Part shown: positions 25,108 through 32,915 of the stretch, piece after piece | Layout of the letters: each line of letters opens with the position of its first letter | Numbering within the stretch: the first letter of the stretch is position 1 | Assembly: GCA_021156265.1 (NCBI GenBank) | Contig: JAJNBR010000029.1 | Location: 1-32,915, forward strand | Length of the DNA: 32,915 bases | DNA from: Flavipsychrobacter sp. | GTDB lineage: Bacteria; Bacteroidota; Bacteroidia; Chitinophagales; Chitinophagaceae | Direction: 5' to 3' | Translations under genes and position numbers: made by a program | The notes under the pieces: generated by a model | Databases searched by the model: none | The model's input: the letters and a program-made list of their open reading frames with translations, nothing else | What the model was told of the DNA's origin: nothing

Positions 25108-27126
25108 TTAGTTTATCAGCGTCCACGTAAACCCGAAACGTATCATTGTATTAGGTAATCCGTAGCCCGGCGCGGCTGTGGCATTCCGGTCTAAATACAG
25201 CAGTTGCAGCTGATCGGCCATAACGTAGGCGCGGAAGCGCTTGATCCGGAAATTGAAGAAAGCCGACAGTTCGGGGTCATTGCTCTGTTCAACAGAATTT
25301 TGATAATGGAACCTGGCAAACAGCGGGGCATAACCAGCCTGGTAGTAAGGACTGTGATAACGCACCTCCACTCCGGTGGCTATTTGAAGTAAGTCACGGA
25401 AAACCCATGTTTCGAGGCCTAATTGATGCCGGCCCAACAGCAGGGGAACGTTGATCGGGCCGCCGCCTGCAATTTGTTGATAGGCCAATTCATTATCCAG
25501 CACTACCGCACGCCACCTGAATACCTTCCGAAGCCAGATCTGTGTCAGGTTGAAAGTAGGTGCATATTGTGCAGGAAGCTGTTTTTCGTCGAGGTAGATA
25601 TAGTTGCTGATAAGAAAGCTGCGTACGCCACCGGATAGCTTCAGCCAGTCGTTTTCAATAGTACCATATAACCGCGTTACACTTTCTTTGTTGAAACTGG
25701 TCAGGATCGTGTCGTAATCGGTTTGGTACGTGGTATAGTTGTAAGGGGCGTTGTTGATCTCCTGCCTGAAACCAGCCAGGATATTACCAAAGCGTCTCCC
25801 GAGATCCTTACCTAATTCGGCTTGCAGGAGTGAATTGCCTGCGGCCTCACCTGAGGTGAAAAGGATTGCTTTCGCGTTATAAAACCAGGCACCGGTATCT
25901 ACGGCATCCTTTGCGGCGTCAGCGATGAAATAAGAGCTGAAAATGTTATTCCTGATATTGCCTTTCGGGTATTCATCAGTGAACTTGTCATTGCGTATGC
26001 CAACGCCGGCATTGATGCGCAACTGGTTTTCATATTTACCCAGGAAACCACCCAGCAATAGCTGGTTGTCGGTCATTATCCACCGCTGGGTCATCATTAC
26101 TGAATCCCTGAAGCCATCACCAATGAACGAATGTTGGAAAAAGGGATCGTAGCGCAAAGAGTCAGGAGTAAAATCGCGGAATCTGTATTTCTGCGACTGT
26201 ACCTGGAAACGGTGTGTCAGTCCAAACCGTGGAGTAAATTTATACCGGTAGAGGGTGGAATCTTCATTATACAACGTATCGGTCTTGCCAAAAGCATAGC
26301 GATGCTGCACCATGAACGAAAAATCGCGCAGGGTGTTAGATACCGGGGAACGGCGTATCCGCGGGCCACCGCCAAAAGCATCATTCTGGAAGTTCACCGG
26401 GATGGTCAGCGGGTCTTCATAGGTTTGCGAGGACAGAAACGTGTCATTGACAATCCCGCCATTTTCATCATTTTGTTCAATATTATACACCAGGGCGCCG
26501 AATAACTCGTAATGCTGGTCGCGGCTTTGATAGTTGCTACTCAGGTAAGCATTGTCATGGTTGGTGCGCTGTATGTTGAAATGGCCGGGCGATGTGATCT
26601 TACGGTATTTTACCGCGAAGTTCCAGTTGGGCTGAATGTTTTGTGTATGCAGCAATTCTGCGGTCTGCTCCTGCTTACTGCCCAATTGAAAAGTGAACGT
26701 TGAATAAGGGCGGTTGGTATTATAATAATGGACGCTGTCCACATCGAACCTGTATACGTCAAAAAGGTGGTACCCCAGGGTAGGTCCTACCCTGTATTCC
26801 GGTGTGAATAGCAGGTTTGTTGTAGGGCCGCCATGGTTGCCGAGGTTGCGGTACCATGGTTGCGAAAACGGCCGGCGGTGGAATGTATGGATCGAGGTAT
26901 CCGGTGCGTACAATTTTTCGGAGTGCAGTTGTCGGAAAGACACAGATACTTGTTCGTTATGCCAGTCGTTGGTGTTGGTTTTGTTAGTATTCGTGTCCCG
27001 TTGCGGTGCATTGGGCAGCGTGGTGGGAGCGCCGGGCAGCTGGCGTTGTTGCGCCGTCGCTTCATTGGCAAATACAAGCCAGCCAAGCGCCAGCAGAAAA
27101 GCATAATATATCCGGCCGGTGTTCAA
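25108..27126 (-). CDS. Putative beta-barrel porin (Porin_10-like)
   Basis: The longest frame (to 27261) overlaps punA by 80 nt and lacks a sensible N-terminus. The TTG at 27126-27124 gives MNTGRIYYAFLLALGWLVFANEATAQ, a good signal peptide, and the promoter at 27148-27178 lies just upstream of it. The 672-residue protein has a Pro/Asn/Thr-rich linker after the signal, then continuous amphipathic strands (TPEYRVGPTLGYHLFDVYRF, FAVKYRKITSPGHFN) and ends in MIRFGFTWTLIN, a barrel-type terminus. This matches the Bacteroidota putative-porin family that commonly sits next to purine nucleoside phosphorylase genes (recalled family knowledge). Diffusion of small solutes across the outer membrane is the expected role, and specificity is unknown. 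Confidence 0.82.
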   Translation of the reverse strand: MNTGRIYYAFLLALGWLVFANEATAQQRQLPGAPTTLPNAPQRDTNTNKTNTNDWHNEQVSVSFRQLHSEKLYAPDTSIHTFHRRPFSQPWYRNLGNHGGPTTNLLFTPEYRVGPTLGYHLFDVYRFDVDSVHYYNTNRPYSTFTFQLGSKQEQTAELLHTQNIQPNWNFAVKYRKITSPGHFNIQRTNHDNAYLSSNYQSRDQHYELFGALVYNIEQNDENGGIVNDTFLSSQTYEDPLTIPVNFQNDAFGGGPRIRRSPVSNTLRDFSFMVQHRYAFGKTDTLYNEDSTLYRYKFTPRFGLTHRFQVQSQKYRFRDFTPDSLRYDPFFQHSFIGDGFRDSVMMTQRWIMTDNQLLLGGFLGKYENQLRINAGVGIRNDKFTDEYPKGNIRNNIFSSYFIADAAKDAVDTGAWFYNAKAILFTSGEAAGNSLLQAELGKDLGRRFGNILAGFRQEINNAPYNYTTYQTDYDTILTSFNKESVTRLYGTIENDWLKLSGGVRSFLISNYIYLDEKQLPAQYAPTFNLTQIWLRKVFRWRAVVLDNELAYQQIAGGGPINVPLLLGRHQLGLETWVFRDLLQIATGVEVRYHSPYYQAGYAPLFARFHYQNSVEQSNDPELSAFFNFRIKRFRAYVMADQLQLLYLDRNATAAPGYGLPNTMIRFGFTWTLIN

Positions 27127-27147
27127 TCTAAATAGGTGAATTGCGGG

Positions 27148-27178
27148 CAAAGTTAAGGTAATAGCTATCAGACTCAAA
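27148..27178 (-). promoter_or_regulatory. Bacteroidota primary-sigma promoter of the porin gene
   Basis: TTTG (27178-27175), 19 nt, then TAACTTTG (27155-27148) match the Bacteroidota consensus fully. The element begins 4 nt after the punA stop codon and sits 22 nt upstream of the TTG proposed as the porin start. This rules out the longer reading frame as the main product. Confidence 0.8.
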
Positions 27179-27181
27179 CAG

Positions 27182-28003
27182 TTATATACGCTCCACCATG
27201 GCGGTGACCAGCGCTGCCAGCTTTGGAGCGGCTGCATTGGCCGCCTCCAGCACCTCTTCATGGGTTATCGGTTCTACATGTCCGTCGATGCCGCCCAGGT
27301 CGGTGATAACGCTCATGGCAAATACGCGCATTTGTGCATGGCGGGCAACTATGGTTTCGGGAACGGTGCTCATTCCGACAACATCGGCGCCCATGCGGGC
27401 CAGCCATTTGTATTCAGCAGGTGTTTCGAAGGTAGGTCCTGACAGACCCGCGTAGGTGCCTGTATGCAGCAGCAGTCCCTGTTCTTTGGCAATATCGAGC
27501 GCCAGTCCAATGAGTTTTTTATCATATGGCTCGCTCATATCCGGAAACCGGATACCCAGCCGGTCGTCGTTAGCGCCGCGAAGCGGGTGCTCGGGAAAGA
27601 GATTAATGTGATCGTCAATGACCATCAGGTCACCCACTTTATATTTTGGGTTCATTCCCCCACAGGCATTCGACAGAATGAGCGTTTCAGTGCCTAATTG
27701 CTGAAATACACGGATGGGAAAGGTGACTTGTTCCATCGAGTAACCCTCGTAATAATGGAACCTGCCCGCCATCATGACCACTTGCTTACCTGCCAGCGTG
27801 CCGAACAACAGGTGGCCGGCGTGCCCTTCTACGGTCGATTGGGGGAAATCGGGTATGTCTGCGTAAGGGATCTCCGCGTCGATTTTTACCGTGTCAACCA
27901 GTTCGCCGAGGCCGCTGCCTAATATAATTCCGATTTGAGGTTGGATCTTCGTTTTCTCCTGCAGGAATGCTGCTACCGCCTGCGACCGTTCAAATAAACT
28001 CAT
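27182..28003 (-). CDS. punA: Purine nucleoside phosphorylase (trimeric type)
   Basis: The enzyme cleaves inosine and guanosine with phosphate in purine salvage. The 273-residue length and motifs fit the trimeric PNP/MTAP class: ILGSGLGEL (27-35, phosphate), EGHAGHLLFG (59-68), GRFHYYEGYSM (80-90), SNACGGMNP (111-119), YAGLSGPTFETPAEY (184-198) and GMSTVPETI (210-218). The purine-site segment reads VITDLGG. It starts at an ATG (28001-28003). A -7-like TACTTTTA lies 5-12 nt upstream but has no -33 partner. The downstream porin has its own promoter, so the pair is linked but can be expressed separately. Confidence 0.95.
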   Translation of the reverse strand: MSLFERSQAVAAFLQEKTKIQPQIGIILGSGLGELVDTVKIDAEIPYADIPDFPQSTVEGHAGHLLFGTLAGKQVVMMAGRFHYYEGYSMEQVTFPIRVFQQLGTETLILSNACGGMNPKYKVGDLMVIDDHINLFPEHPLRGANDDRLGIRFPDMSEPYDKKLIGLALDIAKEQGLLLHTGTYAGLSGPTFETPAEYKWLARMGADVVGMSTVPETIVARHAQMRVFAMSVITDLGGIDGHVEPITHEEVLEAANAAAPKLAALVTAMVERI

Positions 28004-28200
28004 GCTTTAAAAGTAGGGTGAAAATGGCACACTGAAAAACAGGGATGATAATCAGCGTGTTAGGTTTCAAAATGTTGTCGTTTGTTGTCGATTTTATAGT
28101 CAAATCAATCTTTCTTTTGCCAGTTACATGAGGAAAATGTCCTACTGAATGACTATAGCAAAGGTACTAAAAAATGACAAATATTTAAAATGGAACTTTA
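28004..28200. other. Intergenic region upstream of punA
   Basis: This 197-bp stretch separates punA from the membrane-protein gene on the same strand. It holds a short direct repeat (gttgtcg at about 28075 and 28084) and AT-rich sequence. I see no open frame of interest, no strong hairpin and no complete promoter in it. Confidence 0.5.
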
Positions 28201-28740
28201 TCAATACCCGGGATTAGGCACCTTATTGACATCAGCTACTTCATAAGGCAGCGGCGGCAGCTCTACAAAATGGCGCTGCTCAATGATCTCTATGGATGCT
28301 TTGCGCCTAAGGTGCTGGGCTACGAGTTCTTTCATGTTTTTGCCGGCAACGTGGAGAATGTCGTTTTTCAGGCGTATTTGCCGCATACAGCGGCCAATTA
28401 GGTAAAAGAGGATAGTGGAAATGCCCACGAGTCCGTAAATGGCCAGGTTGAAGTACTCGATGTTTTGCCAGCCAAGGTTACTGTAGCTTTTGTCCGTCCT
28501 GATCTCTGAAAGAATATAAAAAGGGTAGATCCTGTTCATGAAGACCGCGAAGGCAATGCTACCTGCAGCCAGCAAATAGCATATTATTTCTGCCGTTATC
28601 AGTGCGCCCTTGCTTACCAGCCTTACGGCTGCAGGTTGCCGGAGTTGAGTGCCTAGCGGGTCAAATAATTCGATCTGCTGGTATATCATTTCCTTCTGTT
28701 CCTTAAAATCGCGGAGCAGGTCGTCGTTAAGTAGGCTCAT
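28201..28740 (-). CDS. Small two-helix membrane protein of unknown function
   Basis: The 179-residue product has a charged, helix-forming N-terminus (about 5-30, DDLLRDFKEQKEMIYQQIEL), a membrane helix at about 45-68 (ALITAEIICYLLAAGSIAFAVF), a short extracytoplasmic loop, a second membrane helix at about 96-117 (EYFNLAIYGLVGISTILFYLIG) and a basic cytoplasmic helix (about 118-150). It ends in a Pro-rich tail LPPLPYEVADVNKVPNPGY. Both termini should face the cytoplasm. No family is recognised and no enzyme motif is visible. The gene stands alone between a terminator upstream (28802-28840) and the punA intergenic region. The basic C-terminal helix hints at interaction with a partner, but that is speculation. 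Confidence 0.75.
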   Translation of the reverse strand: MSLLNDDLLRDFKEQKEMIYQQIELFDPLGTQLRQPAAVRLVSKGALITAEIICYLLAAGSIAFAVFMNRIYPFYILSEIRTDKSYSNLGWQNIEYFNLAIYGLVGISTILFYLIGRCMRQIRLKNDILHVAGKNMKELVAQHLRRKASIEIIEQRHFVELPPLPYEVADVNKVPNPGY

Positions 28741-28801
28741 TTGTATCGTACTATTGGGTAGGCACTAAATTAGAAAATAGCCCAAAAATCAGGATGGGTG
28801 T

Positions 28802-28840
28802 GGAAAAGAAAAGCCCCTTTTCCACGAAAAGAAAAGGGGC
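28802..28840 (-). terminator. Rho-independent terminator of the T9SS propeller protein gene
   Basis: Read on the minus strand, GCCCCTTTTC (28840-28831) pairs over 10 bp with GAAAAGGGGC (28822-28813) around an 8-nt loop. It is followed by TTTTCTTTTCC. It lies 28 nt past the stop at 28869. Confidence 0.85.
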
Positions 28841-28868
28841 GTTACCTTAAAATGAACAAAACTTATAA

Positions 28869-30644
28869 TTAATCTTTTGCAAACTGTATGCCGAAATTCA
28901 CCTCATTTGTCATGCGAATCAAATAATTTCCGGCAGGCAGAGTGCTGATATTGACCTGGCCCTCGGTGGTTCCGTCCAGCAGTTTCTGACCGGCCAGGTT
29001 GTAAATGGCGAATGCGGTCGGCTTATCCAGTCCTTTTATGGTCATCGAGTTGCCCGCGGGGTTGGGATAAACGATCATCCCGCTACCGTTTTTTACATCG
29101 TTTATATTTTGAGGATATTTTCGCTGTTTGTATCCTATACCATTGAGCGGTGCGCCCTGGTATTCCATATCTTTTTTAAACTTGCCGCCTGCGTAGAGCC
29201 GGCCCTTGAATACCGTCATCTTGTTGATCGCATCATCTACCAGGAACCAGTCGCCGGTGCCAAACAGGCCAATACAGTTGCTCACCCCCGTCATCATCAT
29301 AGGATGTGTAAATTTACCGCCCATCAGGAACGTGTCAACGTCAACGCACAGCGTATTATATGATGTGGTAGAAGTGATGTTCATTCCCAACGGTTCGTCA
29401 ACCCAGCTGCTACCGGAAAGTTTTTTCAACAGTGTGCTGTCAGTTCCACCGCTGAATTTGGTAGCGGCATACATGGTGCCTTTATAAACCTGGAAGTCCA
29501 TGACCTCGTTTTGAATAATATTGCCAAAGGCCTGGAAGTTGTTAACCGGATCCCACAGGATGGCATTGGCACTCAGGAGGTAGTATTGAAACGAACCGCC
29601 GAGGAGTAATTTATCGTTCCATATTTCTACAGTATTCACATGACCCTCCAGAAACGGTATCTGCTGCCACATAGTACCTGTCCAACGCGCAAAGTTTACT
29701 TCGCTCATAGCAGCACAGACATCAAAATCGCCAACAGCATACAATTGACCACCATATACGATCAGGTCCTTAACAGTTCCGTATGTACAACCGGCAGGCT
29801 GCCAGGCGCTGCCATCCCAATAAGCTACGTTGGCGAGGGCTGTACTACCTGCCATGGTCATGCTGAAATGACCGGCAATGAAGATCTTCCCGTCAAATTT
29901 CTCGATGGCATATACTTCGCCATTCACGCCTTTGTTCATGTCGTGCCAGGTATAGACACCGGCGAGTTCTGTAACGTAGGCAATATTGTTGGCCTGAATA
30001 GAGCCGTCAGCCGTCATGAAGCTGCCGCCCACATATAGTTTGTCATCAGCATCGTCTGCAAATAACTCGAGTACTTCACCATCCACGCCATCACCTACGG
30101 GTAGGGCATTCATTTCGGGGGGATAACCGGGTTGGATCCAGGCCAGTTCATCTATTGTAAAGCCATATTCGTTGGCCCAGGTCATAAGTTCTGGATAGTT
30201 CATCTGGCGAACATATGCCAGGTTGGTCTTTGCCGCGATCTTGCGTGATACAGATTCATTGCCACTGGCTTTAACCAGGTATCCCACTGCGCAGAAATTA
30301 TCATACTTATCAATAAATATGGGTGTGCGGTACGCGTATTGATCGTTGATCGGGAATTGACCCGATTGCCAGTATTGGTGAAGGTCGTTCAGGCTTTGGT
30401 TTCTTTTCTCTTTCTGATCGGCAGACAATTTGCTTATGTCACGTGCACGCAGCGTTTGTTCTACTAGTGATAAATGTGTTTGTATCCACTGCCTTTCTGA
30501 CATCGTACGGTAAGGAGGTAACCGGGGAATGTCTTTTTGTTCGGTCCAGCATTGGTTGACTTCAGCCAGTTTGCTGAAGGTTTTGTTATCAGCAAATGAC
30601 CATAAGCAGTAGCAGGAGAGGACGAGGGTAAGTAGTGCTTTCAT
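28869..30644 (-). CDS. T9SS-exported propeller-like surface protein
   Basis: The ATG at 30644 gives a clean signal peptide (MKALLTLVLSCYCLWSFA). The longer frame begins with GTG at 30695 and puts 17 unlikely residues in front. After the signal lies a domain at about 19-175 containing PIFIDKYDNFCAVGYLV and ending WANEYGFTIDELAWIQPGYP, a pattern I associate with surface proteins of Chitinophagia. Residues 183-508 are repeats such as DDKLYVGGSFMTADGS, DGKIFIAGHFSMTMAGS, GGQLYAVGDFDVC and KGRLYAGGKFKKD, spaced about 50 residues apart. This suggests a beta-propeller of the delta-60 or Kelch-like kind. The C-terminal T9SS type A sorting domain occupies about 520-591 (MIVYPNPAGNSM to LPAGNYLIRMTN). 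It lies downstream of the sigma/anti-sigma genes, with a terminator after it. Role probably adhesion or binding; no catalytic site seen. Confidence 0.85.
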   Translation of the reverse strand: MKALLTLVLSCYCLWSFADNKTFSKLAEVNQCWTEQKDIPRLPPYRTMSERQWIQTHLSLVEQTLRARDISKLSADQKEKRNQSLNDLHQYWQSGQFPINDQYAYRTPIFIDKYDNFCAVGYLVKASGNESVSRKIAAKTNLAYVRQMNYPELMTWANEYGFTIDELAWIQPGYPPEMNALPVGDGVDGEVLELFADDADDKLYVGGSFMTADGSIQANNIAYVTELAGVYTWHDMNKGVNGEVYAIEKFDGKIFIAGHFSMTMAGSTALANVAYWDGSAWQPAGCTYGTVKDLIVYGGQLYAVGDFDVCAAMSEVNFARWTGTMWQQIPFLEGHVNTVEIWNDKLLLGGSFQYYLLSANAILWDPVNNFQAFGNIIQNEVMDFQVYKGTMYAATKFSGGTDSTLLKKLSGSSWVDEPLGMNITSTTSYNTLCVDVDTFLMGGKFTHPMMMTGVSNCIGLFGTGDWFLVDDAINKMTVFKGRLYAGGKFKKDMEYQGAPLNGIGYKQRKYPQNINDVKNGSGMIVYPNPAGNSMTIKGLDKPTAFAIYNLAGQKLLDGTTEGQVNISTLPAGNYLIRMTNEVNFGIQFAKD

Positions 30645-30740
30645 AAAAAATATTTTAAAGATTAAGGTTACTGCTCTCCGGAAAAGCGTATACACAGATA
30701 GACGAAAGGGACGGTGGGGTTGTTAGTACTTGGTGAAAAT

Positions 30741-32321
30741 TTATTTCAGAAGATCGAAGCCTAAAGTTACGCGGATATAAGGTTGCCTTAATATTTCACG
30801 CACCTTGTCATTGAATATGTACTCCATCTTTGAAAGCGTCTGACGGTACAAGATATCGAAATGGAAACGCTGCCTGAATGTATAGCTTAATCCAAATGTC
30901 ACGCCCATTTTGAACGGGTTGATCGTTGGATTATCGAAAGCAGATGTGTTGTGAGCGGAAATGTCTGGTCCTGCTTGCGGAAATACTTCATTGATATTCA
31001 AGGTGTCAAATTCAGCGCTATTGTGTTTGCGATTCATTTTTAGTGTGTCAACCAACACAAGGCCCGAATGAGTCTGTTTTGTAGTTGCCACTTTAGGTAC
31101 ACGGGTGAAATGAAACGCCGGACCGGCATATACCGAGAAATTCTTGTACACTTTGTAACTCAGCATCAATGGCAGGTCAAGATTCCAGTAGCGCACATTT
31201 TTTAGCTCATTTGTGATAAAAATGGAATCGTAGGTTTTCCGGTAAGCCATGTGCTCATCATTGCTGGCAGGTATTCCGCTGCCGCCATTGGGCGTCCCTA
31301 CGAAGACCACTTCCTTAAGGCTGTCGGTTGTTCTGCTATAACTACCCTTCGATAAAAGTGCTGCTTCCGAATGTGAATACTTAAATGCCGGTTGCAGAAG
31401 CAGACCGAAACGTTTGCCTAAATTGTATTTCAGGTATGGAGATAGGACAAAGCTGTTAGCATGGTAAGGTTTAGTTCCGAATTCGTAGCCGGTTTTTAAA
31501 CCTGCCGAGAACCTGCGGATACGGTCTTTTTCGGCTATTTGTGTATCAGCAGGAATGTTTGTCAAAGCTGTTTTTTCGGTCTCTGCCGGTTGCATTTGTG
31601 TTATTTCAGCCGGACTATTGTCAACAGGCCTCAGAGTTTGTGAAGGCTGGTTGTCAGGCGTACTTTCGGCAAGTAAACCTGTACTGGTTTCCATTTTTGC
31701 TCCCGACGAGGGGACCAGGGCCTGGAATACTTCCTCATCAAATTGCTTTTCATATTGATCGCCTTTGCCTGCGGTTGGCAGGAGGTGTAAAATGTCTTGT
31801 GCCGGTTCCGGCTTTTTTAATTCTGTTGGCGAGGGGCCGGGGGCAGAAACCAGCTCTGCTTTGAGTGCGTTTGTTTCAGGGGTAGTGGGATACACTGCAG
31901 GTTCAGGAACCGCTGATGCTACTGAATGATTGGTAACGACGGGTATGGCCGCGGGCAGTTTGCTTCTGCTCGGCCTGTTGCTGGCCGATCGCCGGACGGA
32001 GGGTTTGGGCTCTTGTATAGGTTTGGATACAGTAGTTTGTATGGTTGCAGGTCTTGGCGTTGCGGATAGATCTATGTGAATTGGTTTTGGAGGGTTCGGC
32101 GAATCGATGGTTTCAATACCAGCGAGGTGTTTGTAATAAGCTGTTCCGCCGATCGACGCCATAAACAACAGGATAAACCATATCCAGGGTATAAGCCTTT
32201 TGCGCGGCTTTTCATCAAGGCGCTGCTCCAGGGCTGCCCAAACATCAACCGCCGGCTGTTCGGTATAGCCGCCCAGCTGCTGCCTGAAGTATTGGTCGAT
32301 ATGTTGGTTGTGGTCTTCCAT
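30741..32321 (-). CDS. Dual-membrane-spanning anti-sigma-like protein with outer-membrane barrel
   Basis: The 526-residue chain has four parts. A cytoplasmic head (1-42, IDQYFRQQLGGY..VDVWAALEQRL) resembles the short anti-sigma heads seen after Bacteroidota ECF genes. A single membrane helix follows at 43-62 (LIPWIWFILLFMASIGG). A Pro/Ser/Thr-rich disordered linker of about 200 residues spans 65-268. The C-terminal barrel-type domain at about 270-526 (FSAGLKTGYEFG, YLKYNLGKRFGLLLQPAFKY, FKMGVTFGLSYTFRQRF, PYIRVTLGFDLL) resembles OMP_b-brl/PorT-like proteins. The chain could link inner and outer membranes, as described for Dma anti-sigma factors of Bacteroides. The ATG lies 2 nt after the sigma gene stop, so the two are translationally coupled. 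The barrel probably senses an envelope signal, and the head holds the sigma factor. No zinc-binding anti-sigma motif is visible. Confidence 0.78.
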   Translation of the reverse strand: MEDHNQHIDQYFRQQLGGYTEQPAVDVWAALEQRLDEKPRKRLIPWIWFILLFMASIGGTAYYKHLAGIETIDSPNPPKPIHIDLSATPRPATIQTTVSKPIQEPKPSVRRSASNRPSRSKLPAAIPVVTNHSVASAVPEPAVYPTTPETNALKAELVSAPGPSPTELKKPEPAQDILHLLPTAGKGDQYEKQFDEEVFQALVPSSGAKMETSTGLLAESTPDNQPSQTLRPVDNSPAEITQMQPAETEKTALTNIPADTQIAEKDRIRRFSAGLKTGYEFGTKPYHANSFVLSPYLKYNLGKRFGLLLQPAFKYSHSEAALLSKGSYSRTTDSLKEVVFVGTPNGGSGIPASNDEHMAYRKTYDSIFITNELKNVRYWNLDLPLMLSYKVYKNFSVYAGPAFHFTRVPKVATTKQTHSGLVLVDTLKMNRKHNSAEFDTLNINEVFPQAGPDISAHNTSAFDNPTINPFKMGVTFGLSYTFRQRFHFDILYRQTLSKMEYIFNDKVREILRQPYIRVTLGFDLLK

Positions 32322-32323
32322 CG

Positions 32324-32905
32324 CTACTTCATAAAAGGTTTTATTTTTTCTTTTAGCCGTTTGCGCGCATCATTCAGGTGCCACCTGCTGTTGTTTTCTG
32401 ATATGGAGAGCAACGCAGCAATGTCTTTATGCGGGTAATCCTCGAAAACAAAGAGGTTGAATACCATCCGGTGCATCTCGGGCAGATCGTGTATGAGCAG
32501 CAGCAGGTCTTTGTAATGGATGCCACTTGTTATCGACTGCTCCATCCTTACATCCAGATGCTCCGGCATCTCCTGCATGGTTTGGCGGTGCCGGGCGTGT
32601 TTCCGCACATGGTCAGTAATAGTATAGATGGTCGTTGTCCTCATCCAGCCTTCAAAAGCTCCTTTGAATTCGTAATGGCCCAGTTTGGTCAGGATCTTAA
32701 AGAAGCTATCGTTGAGTATCTCTTTTGCTTCTGCCTCGTCTTTAATATACCGCCTGATGACACCGTATATAAAAGGAGCGTAACGGTCATATATCTCTTT
32801 TTGAGCGGTTCTTGTCCCGGCAATAGCTTCCCTGATCAGTCCGTGCAGGTCTGACTGGCCGGTTTTGGCCGGCAACGATACAGGTATAGTGTTTTTTAAG
32901 TCCAA
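32324..32905 (-). CDS. ECF-family RNA polymerase sigma factor (5' end uncertain)
   Basis: This sigma-70 group IV factor is expected to direct polymerase to a small regulon when released by its partner. The sigma2 region (about 38-105) contains YDRYAPFIYGVIRRYIKDEAEAKEILNDSF and FKGAFEGWMRTTT. The sigma4 helix-turn-helix (about 130-190) has LPEMHRMVFNLFVFEDYPHKDIAALLSIS and ends in a basic helix (DARKRLKEKIK). The first in-frame start is a TTG at 32905, and the frame remains open to the window edge through GGC, CAT and CGA. The ATG at 32908-32910 is out of frame. The real start may therefore lie outside the window. It forms a pair with the barrel-tipped anti-sigma gene. Confidence 0.88.
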   Translation of the reverse strand: MDLKNTIPVSLPAKTGQSDLHGLIREAIAGTRTAQKEIYDRYAPFIYGVIRRYIKDEAEAKEILNDSFFKILTKLGHYEFKGAFEGWMRTTTIYTITDHVRKHARHRQTMQEMPEHLDVRMEQSITSGIHYKDLLLLIHDLPEMHRMVFNLFVFEDYPHKDIAALLSISENNSRWHLNDARKRLKEKIKPFMK

Positions 32906-32915
32906 GCCATGTCGT

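Noticed and set aside
27127..27261. ATG start of the long porin frame inside punA
   Set aside because: It overlaps punA by 80 nt, adds a Trp-rich non-signal stretch, and lies upstream of the porin's own promoter.
29640..30038. 132-codon plus-strand ORF
   Set aside because: It is a shadow of the propeller protein gene with no domain or signal of its own.
30645..30695. GTG start adding 17 residues to the T9SS propeller protein
   Set aside because: The ATG at 30644 gives a standard signal peptide directly; the extension would bury it.

Overview
The window looks like a chromosomal stretch from a member of the Bacteroidota, probably class Chitinophagia (Chitinophagaceae-like; the rank is inference). 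The evidence is: a CarboxypepD_reg-type TonB-dependent receptor; two secreted proteins ending in type IX secretion (T9SS) type A sorting domains; a Porin_10-type barrel next to purine nucleoside phosphorylase; promoters of the Bacteroidota form TTTG/TTG-N19-TAnnTTTG; and an ECF sigma factor paired with a barrel-tipped anti-sigma-like protein. No rRNA, tRNA, insertion sequence, prophage or CRISPR was recognised, and no gene-free stretch exceeds 300 bases.

Layout. Bases 1-7074 (minus strand) hold a tight three-gene envelope operon with 4-nt gaps: TonB-dependent receptor, 1022-residue TPR protein, and an envelope protein that runs off the left edge. A canonical promoter drives it. Divergent from it lie a secreted M14 zinc carboxypeptidase (7230-9020) and the NAD(P)HX repair enzyme nnrDE (9058-10560). 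The nnrDE stop codon sits inside an octamer repeat that folds into a 16-bp palindrome, facing convergent purD (10626-11909). Three tandem POT-family peptide transporters follow (11993-17158), each ending in its own hairpin terminator.

Next comes a plus-strand housekeeping run: ispD (broken by a frameshift in this sequence), a small exported protein of unknown function, dnaG, ruvX and def (17228-21807). Converging on it from the right is a minus-strand block: an orphan acyl carrier protein and sucA (21879-24961), a Porin_10-type barrel and punA (25108-28003), and a two-helix membrane protein (28201-28740).

The right end (28869-32915, minus strand) carries an ECF sigma factor, then 2 nt later a protein with an anti-sigma-like cytoplasmic head, one transmembrane helix, a long Pro-rich linker and a C-terminal outer-membrane barrel, and then a T9SS-exported propeller-like protein. 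This architecture matches the dual-membrane-spanning anti-sigma (Dma) idea known from Bacteroides and is the most interesting regulatory system here.

How the genes may work together. The secreted carboxypeptidase and the three POT symporters would together suit a peptide-scavenging lifestyle, though they are separate transcription units. The envelope operon and the sigma/anti-sigma pair point to cell-surface sensing and transport. The rest is core metabolism: purines, TCA cycle, isoprenoids, replication priming and N-terminal deformylation. The two observations most worth checking are the ispD frameshift and the dual-membrane anti-sigma architecture.
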